Shown: positions 34,475 through 43,173, numbered from the stretch's first letter. The stretch is DNA of 64,000 nt from Spirochaetales bacterium (GCA_022360655.1 JAKSCK010000240.1:248001-312000), one strand, 5' to 3'. Translations and numbers: made by a program. The notes: generated from the sequence alone by a model not told the origin.

Positions 34475-37135
34475 CTAATGGGTGAGGGGATTCGGTTTGT
34501 TCAGGTTGATGGAATACCGCTTGATGGCCTGAGAAACGGTTTCCTTAGGGAGCTTTCCTTCTTTAACCAATGCAAAGAGGGCCGCCAAAACAATCCAATG
34601 CCGATCCACTTCAAAGAAATCGCGGAGTTTGGCTCGACTGTCCGATCGGCCGTAACCATCGGTCCCCAGTACGGTGAGGGGATTGGGGATGAGTCGGCGG
34701 ATTTGTTCCGGGTAGGCTCGCATGTAATCACTGGAGAACACGGCGGGACCTTCATGTCCTTTGAGCAGACTGGTGAGATAGGGCTCCTTGGCCTTCTTGT
34801 CTGGATGAAGAAGGTTGTGCCGCTCACATTCGGCTCCATCTCGATGAAGCTGATTCACTCCAGGAACACTCCAAATGCTGCTTCTCACTGACCAGTCCTG
34901 CTCCAAGAGTTCTGCTGCGGCCAACACTTCACGGAAGATGGTTCCTGAACCCATGAGCTGAACCAGGGGCTGTTTGCCATTCTTGGCCTTCTGGTAAAGA
35001 TAGGCTCCCTGAATGATGCCCTCTTCGGCTCCTTCGGGCATGGCTGGCTGGGAATAGTTTTCATTCATCACGGTGATGTAATAAAAGAGATTTTTTTGCT
35101 CTTCATACATTTCTTTGAGTCCCTGACGGACAAGAACAGCCATTTCATAGGCAAAGGCGGGATCATAGGCCCGGCAGGTGGGGTAGGTGGCGGCCAGAAG
35201 AAGTCCATGTCCATCCTGGTGTTGAAGACCTTCACCATTGAGGGTGGTTCGACCGGCAGTGGCTCCCATGAGGAAACCTCGCGACTGGATGTCTCCTGCG
35301 GCCCAGGCCAAGTCCCCGATGCGTTGAAAGCCAAACATGGAGTAGAAGATGTAGAAAGGCACCATGGGGATGCCATAGTTGGATCCGGCGGTTCCGGCGG
35401 CCAGCCATGAGGAGAAGGACCCGGCCTCGGTGATGCCTTCCTCCAGAATTTGTCCTGTCTCCGATTCCTTGTACCACATCATGGAATCAGCATCTTGTGG
35501 CTTGTAGAGCTGTCCGCTGGGGGCGTAAATCCCCTGCTGTCGGAACATGCCCTCCATGCCAAAGGTTCGGGCTTCATCAGGAACAATGGGGACGATGTAT
35601 TTTCCCAATTCTTTGTGACGAGCCAGAGCGGAGAGCAGGCGAACAAAGGCATTGGTGGTGGACTGCTCCCGTTCTCCACTGGATTCCAGGGAACTTTTGA
35701 AGAGTTTGTCACTCAATGGGGGAATCTTTAGGGGAGGGGCCTCAAAGCGCCGGGCCGGAATGGCTCCTCCCAGGGCCTTGCGTTGGCGGCGGAGGAATTC
35801 AGCTTCTTCGGAATCTTCTGGTGGCCGGATGAAGGGGAGGGCTTCCAGCTGATCATCCTGGAGAGGAACATGGAAACGGTCACGGAATTCTTTCAGAGAT
35901 TCCACATCCATTTTCTTCTGACTGTGGGTGCCCATGGAGGCTTCTCCAGCTTTTCCCATACCGTATCCTTTGATGGTTTTTACAAGGATTACGGTGGGTT
36001 TACCGCTGTTTTGAGTGGCCCGGGCAAAGGCGGCATAGATTTTTCGGGGATCATGGCCCCCACGTGTCATTTGCCACAGTTCATTATCACTCATGCCCTT
36101 CACAAGCTCTGCGATGCGGGGGTCAGATTCAAAAAAGGTTTTCCGAAGGTGTTCAGGACCTTTGGAGCGTACATCTTGGAATTCTCCATCCACCATGGAT
36201 GAAAATTTTCTTAAGAGGACACCTTCGGTGTCTTTTTGCATGAGCTGGTCCCATTCTGTGCCCCAAATGACCTTGATGACATCCCATCCAGCGCCGGTGA
36301 AGGCTCCTTCTAGTTCATCAATGATGCGTCCATTTCCTCGAACAGGTCCATCCAAGCGCTGGAGGTTGCAGTTCACCACAAAAATGAGGTTGTCGAGCTT
36401 TTCGCGAGCGGCCAGGCTCAGGGCTCCTCGGCTTTCAGGCTCATCGGATTCTCCATCGCCCATAAAGGCCCAGACTTTCCGGTTTCCAACCGGAGCATGC
36501 CCCCGGGCATCCATGTATTTCATGAATCGAGCCTGGTAGATGGCCATTAAGGGTCCCAGCCCCATAGAAACAGTGGGAAACTGCCAAAAATCGGGCATGA
36601 GGAAGGGATGTGGGTAGGAGGAGAGCCCATTACCATCCACTTCTCGCCGGAAGTTTTTCAGTTTCTCTTCATCTAACCGGCCCTCCACAAAAGCTCGGGC
36701 ATACATACCAGGAGCGGAATGGCCTTGGAAAAAGATAAGATCTGGGCCATCAGGGGCATCATAACCTTTGAAAAACCAGTTAAAACCCACTTCATACAGG
36801 GCGGCGGAGGAGGCGAAGCTGGCAATATGCCCTCCCAGCGCATCGGGGCTTTTATTGGCCTTGGCCACCATGGCCATGGCATTCCATCGCACATAGGCGG
36901 CCACCTTCATGGCCACAAAACTATCAGAAGGAATGGCTTCTGCTTGATCTGGCGGGATGGTGTTGGCATAGGGAGATACAGTGGTATCGGGAGGGCGTAT
37001 TCCTTTGGTACGGGCATTGTCGCTCAATTCTTTGAGAAGAAAGGTTGCTTTCTCTGGACCTTCGGCGCTAATCACACCGTTAAGGGAGTCCAGCCAATCC
37101 CGTGTTTCTTGGGGGTCTGGATCAGTGTAGCTCAT
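34475..37135 (-). CDS. aceE: Pyruvate dehydrogenase E1, homodimeric AceE type
   Basis: Thiamine-diphosphate enzyme that decarboxylates pyruvate and acetylates E2 (886 aa, full length for the single-chain E1). ThDP/Mg binding is at MGDGESDEPES through VVNCNLQRLDG; the N-terminal DTEIR-like segment reads ISAEGPEKATFLL, and GHIASFASSAALYEVGFNWF is characteristic of AceE. Start ATG 37135 has AGGAGG 6 nt upstream. This type is typical of proteobacteria and actinobacteria, whereas many anaerobic spirochaetes rely on pyruvate:ferredoxin oxidoreductase. First gene of aceE-aceF-lpd. Confidence 0.97.
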   Translation of the reverse strand: MSYTDPDPQETRDWLDSLNGVISAEGPEKATFLLKELSDNARTKGIRPPDTTVSPYANTIPPDQAEAIPSDSFVAMKVAAYVRWNAMAMVAKANKSPDALGGHIASFASSAALYEVGFNWFFKGYDAPDGPDLIFFQGHSAPGMYARAFVEGRLDEEKLKNFRREVDGNGLSSYPHPFLMPDFWQFPTVSMGLGPLMAIYQARFMKYMDARGHAPVGNRKVWAFMGDGESDEPESRGALSLAAREKLDNLIFVVNCNLQRLDGPVRGNGRIIDELEGAFTGAGWDVIKVIWGTEWDQLMQKDTEGVLLRKFSSMVDGEFQDVRSKGPEHLRKTFFESDPRIAELVKGMSDNELWQMTRGGHDPRKIYAAFARATQNSGKPTVILVKTIKGYGMGKAGEASMGTHSQKKMDVESLKEFRDRFHVPLQDDQLEALPFIRPPEDSEEAEFLRRQRKALGGAIPARRFEAPPLKIPPLSDKLFKSSLESSGEREQSTTNAFVRLLSALARHKELGKYIVPIVPDEARTFGMEGMFRQQGIYAPSGQLYKPQDADSMMWYKESETGQILEEGITEAGSFSSWLAAGTAGSNYGIPMVPFYIFYSMFGFQRIGDLAWAAGDIQSRGFLMGATAGRTTLNGEGLQHQDGHGLLLAATYPTCRAYDPAFAYEMAVLVRQGLKEMYEEQKNLFYYITVMNENYSQPAMPEGAEEGIIQGAYLYQKAKNGKQPLVQLMGSGTIFREVLAAAELLEQDWSVRSSIWSVPGVNQLHRDGAECERHNLLHPDKKAKEPYLTSLLKGHEGPAVFSSDYMRAYPEQIRRLIPNPLTVLGTDGYGRSDSRAKLRDFFEVDRHWIVLAALFALVKEGKLPKETVSQAIKRYSINLNKPNPLTH

Positions 37136-37167
37136 GGGGCCTCCTGGTTTGAGATCCTACTCACGTT

Positions 37168-37207
37168 GTTTCAAACCATTGGTTTTTGAAACATCCATTT
37201 ATTGGAT
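37168..37207 (-). promoter_or_regulatory. Two operator-like dyads in the aceE leader
   Basis: GTTTCAAA...TTTGAAAC (37168-37192), whose inside is also palindromic (AACCA-T-TGGTT), adjoins ATCCA-TTTAT-TGGAT (37193-37207). The second overlaps the predicted transcription start and the first lies in the leader, positions suited to a repressor. No known regulator's consensus is claimed. Confidence 0.5.
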
Positions 37208-37209
37208 GA

Positions 37210-37238
37210 AAGATAATGTGACTATTAAACTAAGGCAA
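37210..37238 (-). promoter_or_regulatory. Promoter of aceE-aceF-lpd
   Basis: Minus strand: TTGCCT (37233-37238), 17-nt spacer, TATCTT (37210-37215). The predicted start near 37203 gives a leader of about 68 nt with the dyads above and a normal AGGAGG, unlike the leaderless genes elsewhere in the window. Confidence 0.5.
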
Positions 37239-37333
37239 CCCTAATCACATCCTTTCCCCAACTTCTGCAGGCACTCACTACAACGATAAGGGAGGGCACG
37301 CGCTGATTCAAACACGAGAGGGGGTTCCTTCGC

Positions 37334-37362
37334 TTGATCAAGTCTGGCGGCAAGGATACGAT
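37334..37362 (+). promoter_or_regulatory. Promoter of alaS, leaderless arrangement
   Basis: TTGATC (37334-37339), 17-nt spacer, TACGAT (37357-37362), 6 nt to ATG 37369. No ribosome site in between. The rest of the 233-bp divergent gap (37239-37333) shows nothing else recognisable and no T-box motif. Confidence 0.6.
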
Positions 37363-37368
37363 GTCGCC

Positions 37369-39159
37369 ATGACTGCCAACGAGCTACGCCGCAAGTATAT
37401 AGACTTCTTTATCGCCCGAGGGCATGCCGAAATTTCCGGTAAATCCCTCATTCCTGAAAATGACCCCACTGTGCTCTTTACCACAGCGGGGATGCATCCC
37501 TTGGTGCCGTATTTGCTGGGACAAGACCATCCGGCTGGATCCCGACTGACCGATGTGCAGAAGTGTATTCGCACGGGGGACATTGAGTCGGTGGGTGATG
37601 CTTCCCATCTCACCTTCTTTGAGATGTTAGGTAACTGGTCATTGCGGGATTATTTTAAAAAAGAGGCCCTCAGCTGGAGTTATGAATTCCTCACGAGTCC
37701 TGAGTATCTCGGACTGGAAGTTGATCGAATCTCTGTCACGGTTTTTGCAGGGGATGAGGATGCTCCTTTTGATCAGGAGTCCTATGATGCGTGGCTGGCC
37801 TTAGGCATTCCAGCAGAAAGAATTTACAAGCTCCCCAAGGCCGATAACTGGTGGGGACCTGCTGGGCAGACGGGTCCCTGCGGACCAGATTCAGAGATGT
37901 TCTATGATACAGGCATTGATTCCTGTGGTGAGGACTGCCGTCCTGGCTGTCACTGTGGGAAATACTTTGAGATCTGGAACAACGTGTTCATGCAGTATGA
38001 TAAACAGGCGGATGGAAGCTTCCTTCCCCTGGCAAAGCCCTGTGTGGATACGGGAATGGGTGTGGAACGCACCATCACTATGCTCCAGGGACAGAAAAAT
38101 GTGTATGAAACAGAACTTTTTGTTCCGTTGTTGGACATTATTGCTTCCATCAGTGGCCATTCCTATCAAGAAAGTGCCGACACCACCCAGTCCTTCCGGG
38201 TGATTGCCGATCATGTGAAAACGGCCACCATGATTCTGGGTGATGAAACTGGTGTGAAGCCCTCCAATTTAGGACAGGGATACATTCTTCGCCGCCTCAT
38301 CCGACGGGCCGTGCGCCATGGTCTGAAATTGGGCATTGAGGAAGATTTCCTGGGTCAGGTTGCCGATGGAGTGATTGCACTTTACAAGGGTGTGTATGAT
38401 GAGCTTTCGGATCGACGGGACACCATCATCAGTGAACTCGCCCTTGAAGAAGCACAGTTCCGCAAAACCCTGGAACATGGCCATAAAGAATTTGATAAGC
38501 TTCTTCCAAACTTGTTACGTAATCCTAAGAAAATCATTTCAGGGAAGGTTTCCTTCCGCCTCTATGATACCTATGGTTTCCCTGTGGAACTCACCGAGGA
38601 ACTGGCCGCAGAGCATGGTTTAACGGTGGATCGAGAAGGCTTTGATGAGGCCTTTAAGAAGCATCAGGAAGCCTCCAAGAAGGGTGCAGATAAAACCTTC
38701 AAGGGCGGTTTGGCGGATGATTCTGAAATGTCCATGAAGTACCATACGGCCACCCATCTTCTTCATGAAGCCCTGCGTCAGGTCCTTGGGGATCATGTGG
38801 CGCAGAAGGGTTCCAACATCACGGCTGAACGTCTGCGCTTTGACTTTGTGCATCCTGAACCCATGACACCGGAGCAGAAAAAAGCGGTGGAGGATTTGGT
38901 GAATGCGCAAATTGAAGCCAAACTGCCGGTGACCATGACCACAATGACTCTTCAAGAGGCCCGAGATTTGGGGGCCCGTGCTCTTTTTGAAGGGAAGTAC
39001 GATGAGCAGGTGAAGGTGTACCGCATTGGTGAATTCTCCACAGAAGTTTGTGGTGGACCTCATGTGGAATCTCTGGAGGGAATGGGAATGTTCAAAATCA
39101 AGAAAGAGCAGTCGAGTTCCCGTGGTGTGCGGCGGATTCGCGCTGTGCTCACAGCATAA
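37369..39159 (+). CDS. alaS: Alanyl-tRNA synthetase, short form without C-Ala domain
   Basis: Charges tRNA-Ala (596 aa; the usual bacterial enzyme is about 875). Catalytic class II core at residues 1-250 (VLFTTAGMHPLVPYLLG, RTGDIESVG, HLTFFEMLGNWSLRDYF), tRNA-recognition helices to about 420, and the editing domain with HTATHLLHEAL and CGGPHVESLEGMG supplying the four zinc ligands. The chain ends right after the editing domain (GVRRIRAVLTA), so the C-terminal dimerisation/tRNA-elbow domain is absent. The same truncation is known in Treponema and Borrelia, so it is natural, not damage. Followed by a strong terminator. Confidence 0.97.
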   Translation: MTANELRRKYIDFFIARGHAEISGKSLIPENDPTVLFTTAGMHPLVPYLLGQDHPAGSRLTDVQKCIRTGDIESVGDASHLTFFEMLGNWSLRDYFKKEALSWSYEFLTSPEYLGLEVDRISVTVFAGDEDAPFDQESYDAWLALGIPAERIYKLPKADNWWGPAGQTGPCGPDSEMFYDTGIDSCGEDCRPGCHCGKYFEIWNNVFMQYDKQADGSFLPLAKPCVDTGMGVERTITMLQGQKNVYETELFVPLLDIIASISGHSYQESADTTQSFRVIADHVKTATMILGDETGVKPSNLGQGYILRRLIRRAVRHGLKLGIEEDFLGQVADGVIALYKGVYDELSDRRDTIISELALEEAQFRKTLEHGHKEFDKLLPNLLRNPKKIISGKVSFRLYDTYGFPVELTEELAAEHGLTVDREGFDEAFKKHQEASKKGADKTFKGGLADDSEMSMKYHTATHLLHEALRQVLGDHVAQKGSNITAERLRFDFVHPEPMTPEQKKAVEDLVNAQIEAKLPVTMTTMTLQEARDLGARALFEGKYDEQVKVYRIGEFSTEVCGGPHVESLEGMGMFKIKKEQSSSRGVRRIRAVLTA

Positions 39160-39175
39160 TTGCTTTGATTCTTGC

Positions 39176-39213
39176 AAAGCCCCCGGTGTAAATACCGGGG
39201 GCTTTTTATTTTT
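39176..39213 (+). terminator. Rho-independent terminator of alaS
   Basis: AAAGCCCCCGGT, loop GTAAAT, ACCGGGGGCTTT, then TTATTTTT, 16 bp after the stop codon. Twelve-base stem. Confidence 0.95.
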
Positions 39214-39250
39214 GGTGGTTCTCTCAATCCCGAGAGAATGATTGAAAGAT

Positions 39251-39288
39251 AAAAAAAGACCCCGGGGCGCTGGCCCCGGGGTCGATCT
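39251..39288 (-). terminator. Terminator of the TPR gene, with GGGGTCGATCT arm (copy 3)
   Basis: Read on the minus strand: AGATCGACCCCGGGGC, loop CAGC, GCCCCGGGGTC, followed by seven T. A classical terminator for the minus-strand operon ending at 39302. The AGATCGACCCC arm matches the hairpins at 17800 and 24832. Confidence 0.9.
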
Positions 39289-39301
39289 GATTCAAAAACG
39301 G

Positions 39302-40417
39302 TTAGACAAAACCTTGAAGCTTCTTGGCATAGGCCTCTAATTGTTCATCATGCATTCCCCGACTCATGAAATCATTGAGCACCCGCTCTGCATCGGCCTT
39401 GCGGCCCGATTCTTCAAAACAACGGGCGGTTTCAATGTAAACCCGAGCATTTTTAGGATCGCGGGGGATGAGCTCTTCCAAGGTGGCAAGGGCATTGTCA
39501 TAATCACCCTCGGCTTTGGCCACCAGAGCCAATCCAATCATGGCATAGGTATCAAATTCAATGTGGAGGGCCTCATTGTAATAACGCGTGGCCATGGCTA
39601 AGTCGCCAAGATTGCGGTAAGCATCTCCTGCCCGGGTGAGAATGACTTTGTTCCGGGGATCTTTATTCAGAATCTGGTTCCAATGAATGAGGGACTGATC
39701 GGGACGGTTGAGTCCGCGTTGACAGTCTGCTAAGCCAAAGAGGGCATAGAAGTTTCCAGGCTGTTTTTCCAAGGCCCGTTCAAAGTAGGGAACACCTTTA
39801 TCAAACTGCTTGAGTTTGCGGTAGCAATTTCCAATGGAGGTGAGAACACGGATATCCACCCGGTCACCACTCTTTTCTTCCATCTGCTGCCAGAACCCCA
39901 GTGCCTCATCATAGTGTTTGAAATCATAATGCAAGTGGCCAAGGCCAATGAGGGCATAAGAATTGGTGCTTTCCATATCCAAGACACGGAAATACAAATC
40001 CCGTGATTTGGAGAAATTTCGAACCTTCCGATAGGCGTCGGCAATGCGCGTGAGCACGGTGACATTGCTATCATCGTACTTGAGGTATTCTTCCCAGATA
40101 TCAATGGCCCGATTGAACTGGCCTAAAGCTTTGTAGCAATCGGCAAGGCCAAAAAGGGCATAGTTATTCCCAGGGTGGTAACGGAGGCAATCCTTATAAT
40201 AATTGACTGCGTCCTTATGCCGTCTTTCCTTACGGTAGGCATCACCAATACCCACAAGGGCATAGTTGTTATCGGGTTGGATGGCAATGATTTGTTCAAA
40301 GCACTCAACGGCCCGCCGTGTTAGGGACTCCTTGAGGAGTTGGTAACCCCGCTTTGAAAGTTCGGAGATTTCCGAGACTTGGGCTGGGGTAAGATCTGTG
40401 TTCTCTTGGTCTCTCAT
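39302..40417 (-). CDS. TPR-repeat protein, soluble
   Basis: 371 aa made almost wholly of about nine tetratricopeptide repeats (about 34 residues each, recurring YALxGLGDxYRK-type cores such as YALVGIGDAYRKERRHKDAV and YALFGLADCYKALGQFNRAI). No signal peptide or enzyme domain, so a cytosolic protein-interaction scaffold. TPR proteins of this design are conserved in spirochaetes. Starts ATG 40417, 25 bp after the small protein gene and ends at a strong terminator; it is the last gene of the his-linked operon. Partner unknown. Confidence 0.9.
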   Translation of the reverse strand: MRDQENTDLTPAQVSEISELSKRGYQLLKESLTRRAVECFEQIIAIQPDNNYALVGIGDAYRKERRHKDAVNYYKDCLRYHPGNNYALFGLADCYKALGQFNRAIDIWEEYLKYDDSNVTVLTRIADAYRKVRNFSKSRDLYFRVLDMESTNSYALIGLGHLHYDFKHYDEALGFWQQMEEKSGDRVDIRVLTSIGNCYRKLKQFDKGVPYFERALEKQPGNFYALFGLADCQRGLNRPDQSLIHWNQILNKDPRNKVILTRAGDAYRNLGDLAMATRYYNEALHIEFDTYAMIGLALVAKAEGDYDNALATLEELIPRDPKNARVYIETARCFEESGRKADAERVLNDFMSRGMHDEQLEAYAKKLQGFV

Positions 40418-40442
40418 TTTTTAGAGGTTTCCCTTTTTCAAC

Positions 40443-40757
40443 TTAGTCGTCGTTCAACCATTCCCGGACCACATCTGCCATCCGGGCTGTCAATTCTGCC
40501 AGCTGTTGGGGAGCCGGCGCTAATTTATACATGCGGAAGGCCTCCCAATAGTCTGCCTTCTTATAATGATAGTCACCACAACGGATAATGCCATCGCTAT
40601 AGCCTAAAGTGAGAAAAATCTTTTGAGCAAGGGTGATTTTTCCCTCTCCGAAGAGCTGATTTCCCCGACGAATGAGGGCCGCCTTCTGAACAGGAGTCAC
40701 TTTTGTTTTAGCTGGAGCAGTGAGACGGATGAATCCAGTCTCGGGAATTTCCGCCAC
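40443..40757 (-). CDS. Small conserved spirochaete-type protein
   Basis: 104 aa from GTG 40757, which starts 5 bp after the hisB stop; AAGGGAAG lies 11 nt upstream. Reading further upstream would run antiparallel through hisB's own frame and is not supported. The sequence has a basic start, then KAALIRRGNQLFGEGKITLA and QKIFLTLGYSDGIIRCGDYH, a helical-hairpin pattern like one or two TPR-type repeats, ending in an acidic tail. It resembles small proteins seen next to TPR genes in spirochaetes (recollection, not searched). Probably partners with the downstream TPR protein. Confidence 0.65.
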   Translation of the reverse strand: MAEIPETGFIRLTAPAKTKVTPVQKAALIRRGNQLFGEGKITLAQKIFLTLGYSDGIIRCGDYHYKKADYWEAFRMYKLAPAPQQLAELTARMADVVREWLNDD

Positions 40758-40761
40758 GATG

Positions 40762-41341
40762 TTAGATGCTTCCCTTGGTTGACATGGCTCCTTCTCCGCC
40801 AGAAATAGGCTGATAGGCCATGGATAAAGCGCGTCCAAGAGCCTTAAATAAGGCTTCTGCTCCGTGATGACCGTTCTGGGCATATCGAAGGGTGACATGA
40901 AGATTCATCTTTCCGGCCACAGCCAATCCCCAGAAGAATTCTCGAAGAAGAAACAAATCAAAGTCTCCGGCTCTCTCTTGAGGCCAATCCACATTCCAAG
41001 CCAGATAAGGACGTCCACAGGTGTCCACCACCACTTCTCCCAAGGCATCATCCATGGGAATGAGGGCACTACCATAACGGGTGATTCCACCTGCATCTTG
41101 GCGCTCTTCATCTAAGGCGGCACCAAGAACAAGACCCGTATCTTCCACCAGGTGATGAGGATCAACCTCCACATCACCAGAAGCTTTCACATCAAGAGTA
41201 AAACCTCCATGAAAGGCCATAGCATGGAGCATGTGGTTAAAGAAGGGAAGAGGTGAAGTGAGGGAAACCTTGGTTTTTTTTTCCCATATCAAGTTGAACT
41301 TTGATGTCCGTTTCTTTTGTTTTTCGGTGAATCTCACGCAT
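40762..41341 (-). CDS. hisB: HisB, imidazoleglycerol-phosphate dehydratase, frameshifted in an A9 run
   Basis: Histidine pathway dehydratase, about 192 aa when the frame is repaired. From ATG 41341 (AGAGG upstream) the frame reads REIHRKTKETDIKVQLDMG, the exact family N-terminus, then enters a run of nine A (41274-41282). From there the correct sequence KVSLTSPLPFFNHML continues in a different frame, so one A too many is present. The remaining manganese motifs are intact: HHLVEDTG and NGHHGAEALFKALG. The naive open reading frame from GTG 41337 bridges the run but has a nonsense N-terminus. NHML replaces the usual DHML. Either a sequencing/assembly error or a slippage site. Follows hisG by 41 bp. 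Confidence 0.85.
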
Positions 41342-41382
41342 GGATTGCCTCTTTAGGAATACTTCCTGATGGGAATGGCCCA

Positions 41383-42009
41383 TCAATCCACATTCATGTT
41401 CATAATATCGGAAAGTTGACGGATTTCCCGATAGTGGAGTTTAAAATACGCCGGGTTTGCCAAGAGTCTGACTTGTATGGTGCGCATGTCTTGAATGACT
41501 TCTAAGCCATTGGCTTTCAGAGTACTCCCTGTTTCGACAAGATCCACAATGTAGGGAGCCAGTCCAAGAACAGGTGCAAGCTCGACACTTCCATCAAGAC
41601 GAATGATTTTGACGGGGATTCCCCGTTGGTGAAACCATTCACGGGTCATCCGAACATAGCTGGTAGCAACCGTGACAGGACCATTTCGTCCATCAGGAAC
41701 CGCGGTTCCGACAGGAGCGGCTAAACAAAGACGTGTACCACCAAAAGGCAGGGTGGCCACACGTGTGAAGGTGTGACCAGATTCGGCCACTGTGTCATCA
41801 CCGGCAATGCCCAAACCGGCAATGCCATGATGCACATAGGCGGGAAGGTCATGATTCTTGACTTTATAGGCTTTAAGAAATCCGGTGGGATCTTGGGCTG
41901 AAAGCTGACGCTTTTCAAAGGTTAAGTTGAGACCCCGTTGTTCCAGGTGTGTGGCCACGGAATCCAAGAGTCTCCCTTTGGGAAGGGCAATGGTTAAAGG
42001 TGCATTCAT
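41383..42009 (-). CDS. hisG: HisG, ATP phosphoribosyltransferase, short form
   Basis: First enzyme of histidine synthesis, short (HisGs) type of 208 aa that lacks the regulatory domain and needs HisZ. LTIALPKGRLLD at the N-terminus and DGSVELAPVLGLAPYIVDLVETG for PRPP binding are diagnostic. Its ATG overlaps the hisZ stop by 4 bp, consistent with the hetero-octameric HisG-HisZ enzyme. Confidence 0.96.
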   Translation of the reverse strand: MNAPLTIALPKGRLLDSVATHLEQRGLNLTFEKRQLSAQDPTGFLKAYKVKNHDLPAYVHHGIAGLGIAGDDTVAESGHTFTRVATLPFGGTRLCLAAPVGTAVPDGRNGPVTVATSYVRMTREWFHQRGIPVKIIRLDGSVELAPVLGLAPYIVDLVETGSTLKANGLEVIQDMRTIQVRLLANPAYFKLHYREIRQLSDIMNMNVD

Positions 42010-43121
42010 GGGGAATCCTTTGATGAGTCAAGAGTCACACGCTGGCCTTGGAGTCGCTGCTGCTGCGCATTGGCATAGCGCTCAGCAAAGCTTTTTCCCT
42101 GGGCACCAAAAACAGAATCATCTGCTTCTGCAGCAAAGGTACTCAATGGTTCAATCTTACGCATCATCATGCTGAAACCTGCTGCAGGGGCTCCAGGTCC
42201 AAAGGAGGACAGTAGATTGTCATAACGACCTCCCGAGGCAATGGCCGCATTGGCTCCATCCACATAGGCTCGAACCGTGAAACCTGTGTAATAGGGCTGT
42301 CCTCCATGTTCAGAAAGGTCAATGCGTATGCGTTCACTGGGAGCGCAGGTGAGGAGCTCGGTGGCAAGGTTGCAGAGCTGAGAGACTGCTTCAGCAAGAC
42401 GATGATTCTGAGGCTGGCAGTCTTCCACAAGCCTGGAAGATTCAGAGAGGAATTCATCCACCGTTCCCAGGAAAAGCAGTAGACGGGAGCGGTGTTCTGG
42501 GGCTGGAAGTCCTGTATCCTGAAAAAGGGCACAAAGGCCTTCTTCATCACGAATTTCCAGAAGAGCACTGGCTTTTTGTGAATCAACAGCGCCGTCAAAC
42601 ACGGCATCCAGGATGGCGCGAGAACCCAAATGCAAGCGCCAGGTTGGAAGTTTCATAGATTCTAACAGATCATGGAGAAGCATGAGGACTTCAAGATCCC
42701 CATCTTGACCTGGCTGGCCGATGAGTTCTGCCCCCGATTGGAAGAACTCGTCACTGGAGATGTCTTCTTCTTCCTGATGACGAATAATGCTATCGGAATA
42801 GTACAGCCGACGGGGCCCCTCTGTTTCTGGTGGTGCGACGCCGGCTTGTTTTGCTAAAAAGAGGGTGATGTCGGAACGGAGCATCAGTAATTCCCCTTTT
42901 CGATCTGGGAACCGGTAGCTTCGTTCCTCTTGAAGAGCATTGAGGAGGGGGCGGTAGGTTTCAAAGTAGTCGAACACCGGAGTGAGGACAGGGAGGTATC
43001 CCCAGGACCGGAAATGGTCTTCTGTCATGCGCTGGAGGTGACGATGGCGCCAGGCTTCTTCTTGAAAGAAGGCCTCAGTACCCTGAGGTGTTCGGAGACG
43101 TTGTCGATTATCCGGAGTCAT
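42006..43121 (-). CDS. hisZ: HisZ, regulatory subunit of ATP phosphoribosyltransferase
   Basis: HisRS-like protein without charging activity (371 aa): class II synthetase fold with TPQGTEAFFQEE near motif 1 and LLMLRSDITLFLAKQAG, and ASGGRYDNLLSSFG near the C-terminus. Length and the hisG overlap argue for HisZ rather than histidyl-tRNA synthetase, which would have an anticodon-binding domain. It senses histidine for the HisG enzyme. First gene of hisZ-hisG-hisB-small protein-TPR, preceded by a leaderless-type promoter. Confidence 0.93.
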   Translation of the reverse strand: MTPDNRQRLRTPQGTEAFFQEEAWRHRHLQRMTEDHFRSWGYLPVLTPVFDYFETYRPLLNALQEERSYRFPDRKGELLMLRSDITLFLAKQAGVAPPETEGPRRLYYSDSIIRHQEEEDISSDEFFQSGAELIGQPGQDGDLEVLMLLHDLLESMKLPTWRLHLGSRAILDAVFDGAVDSQKASALLEIRDEEGLCALFQDTGLPAPEHRSRLLLFLGTVDEFLSESSRLVEDCQPQNHRLAEAVSQLCNLATELLTCAPSERIRIDLSEHGGQPYYTGFTVRAYVDGANAAIASGGRYDNLLSSFGPGAPAAGFSMMMRKIEPLSTFAAEADDSVFGAQGKSFAERYANAQQQRLQGQRVTLDSSKDSP

Positions 43122-43128
43122 AGGGGAT

Positions 43129-43157
43129 ATTATGCCTATGAGAAGCCTCAGGGTCTA
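43129..43157 (-). promoter_or_regulatory. Promoter of hisZ operon, leaderless arrangement
   Basis: Minus strand: TAGACC (43152-43157), 17-nt spacer, CATAAT (43129-43134), 7 nt to ATG 43121. No Shine-Dalgarno. Confidence 0.5.
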
Positions 43158-43173
43158 GCGGAGAGGAATGAGA

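Noticed and set aside
37239..37333. T-box or other riboswitch upstream of alaS
   Set aside because: No AGGGTGGNACCGCG-type motif or terminator; the promoter lies too near the start codon.
41270..41341. Programmed frameshifting in hisB as an established mechanism
   Set aside because: No stimulatory stem-loop or second slippery codon pair was found; sequence error or plain slippage remains equally likely.
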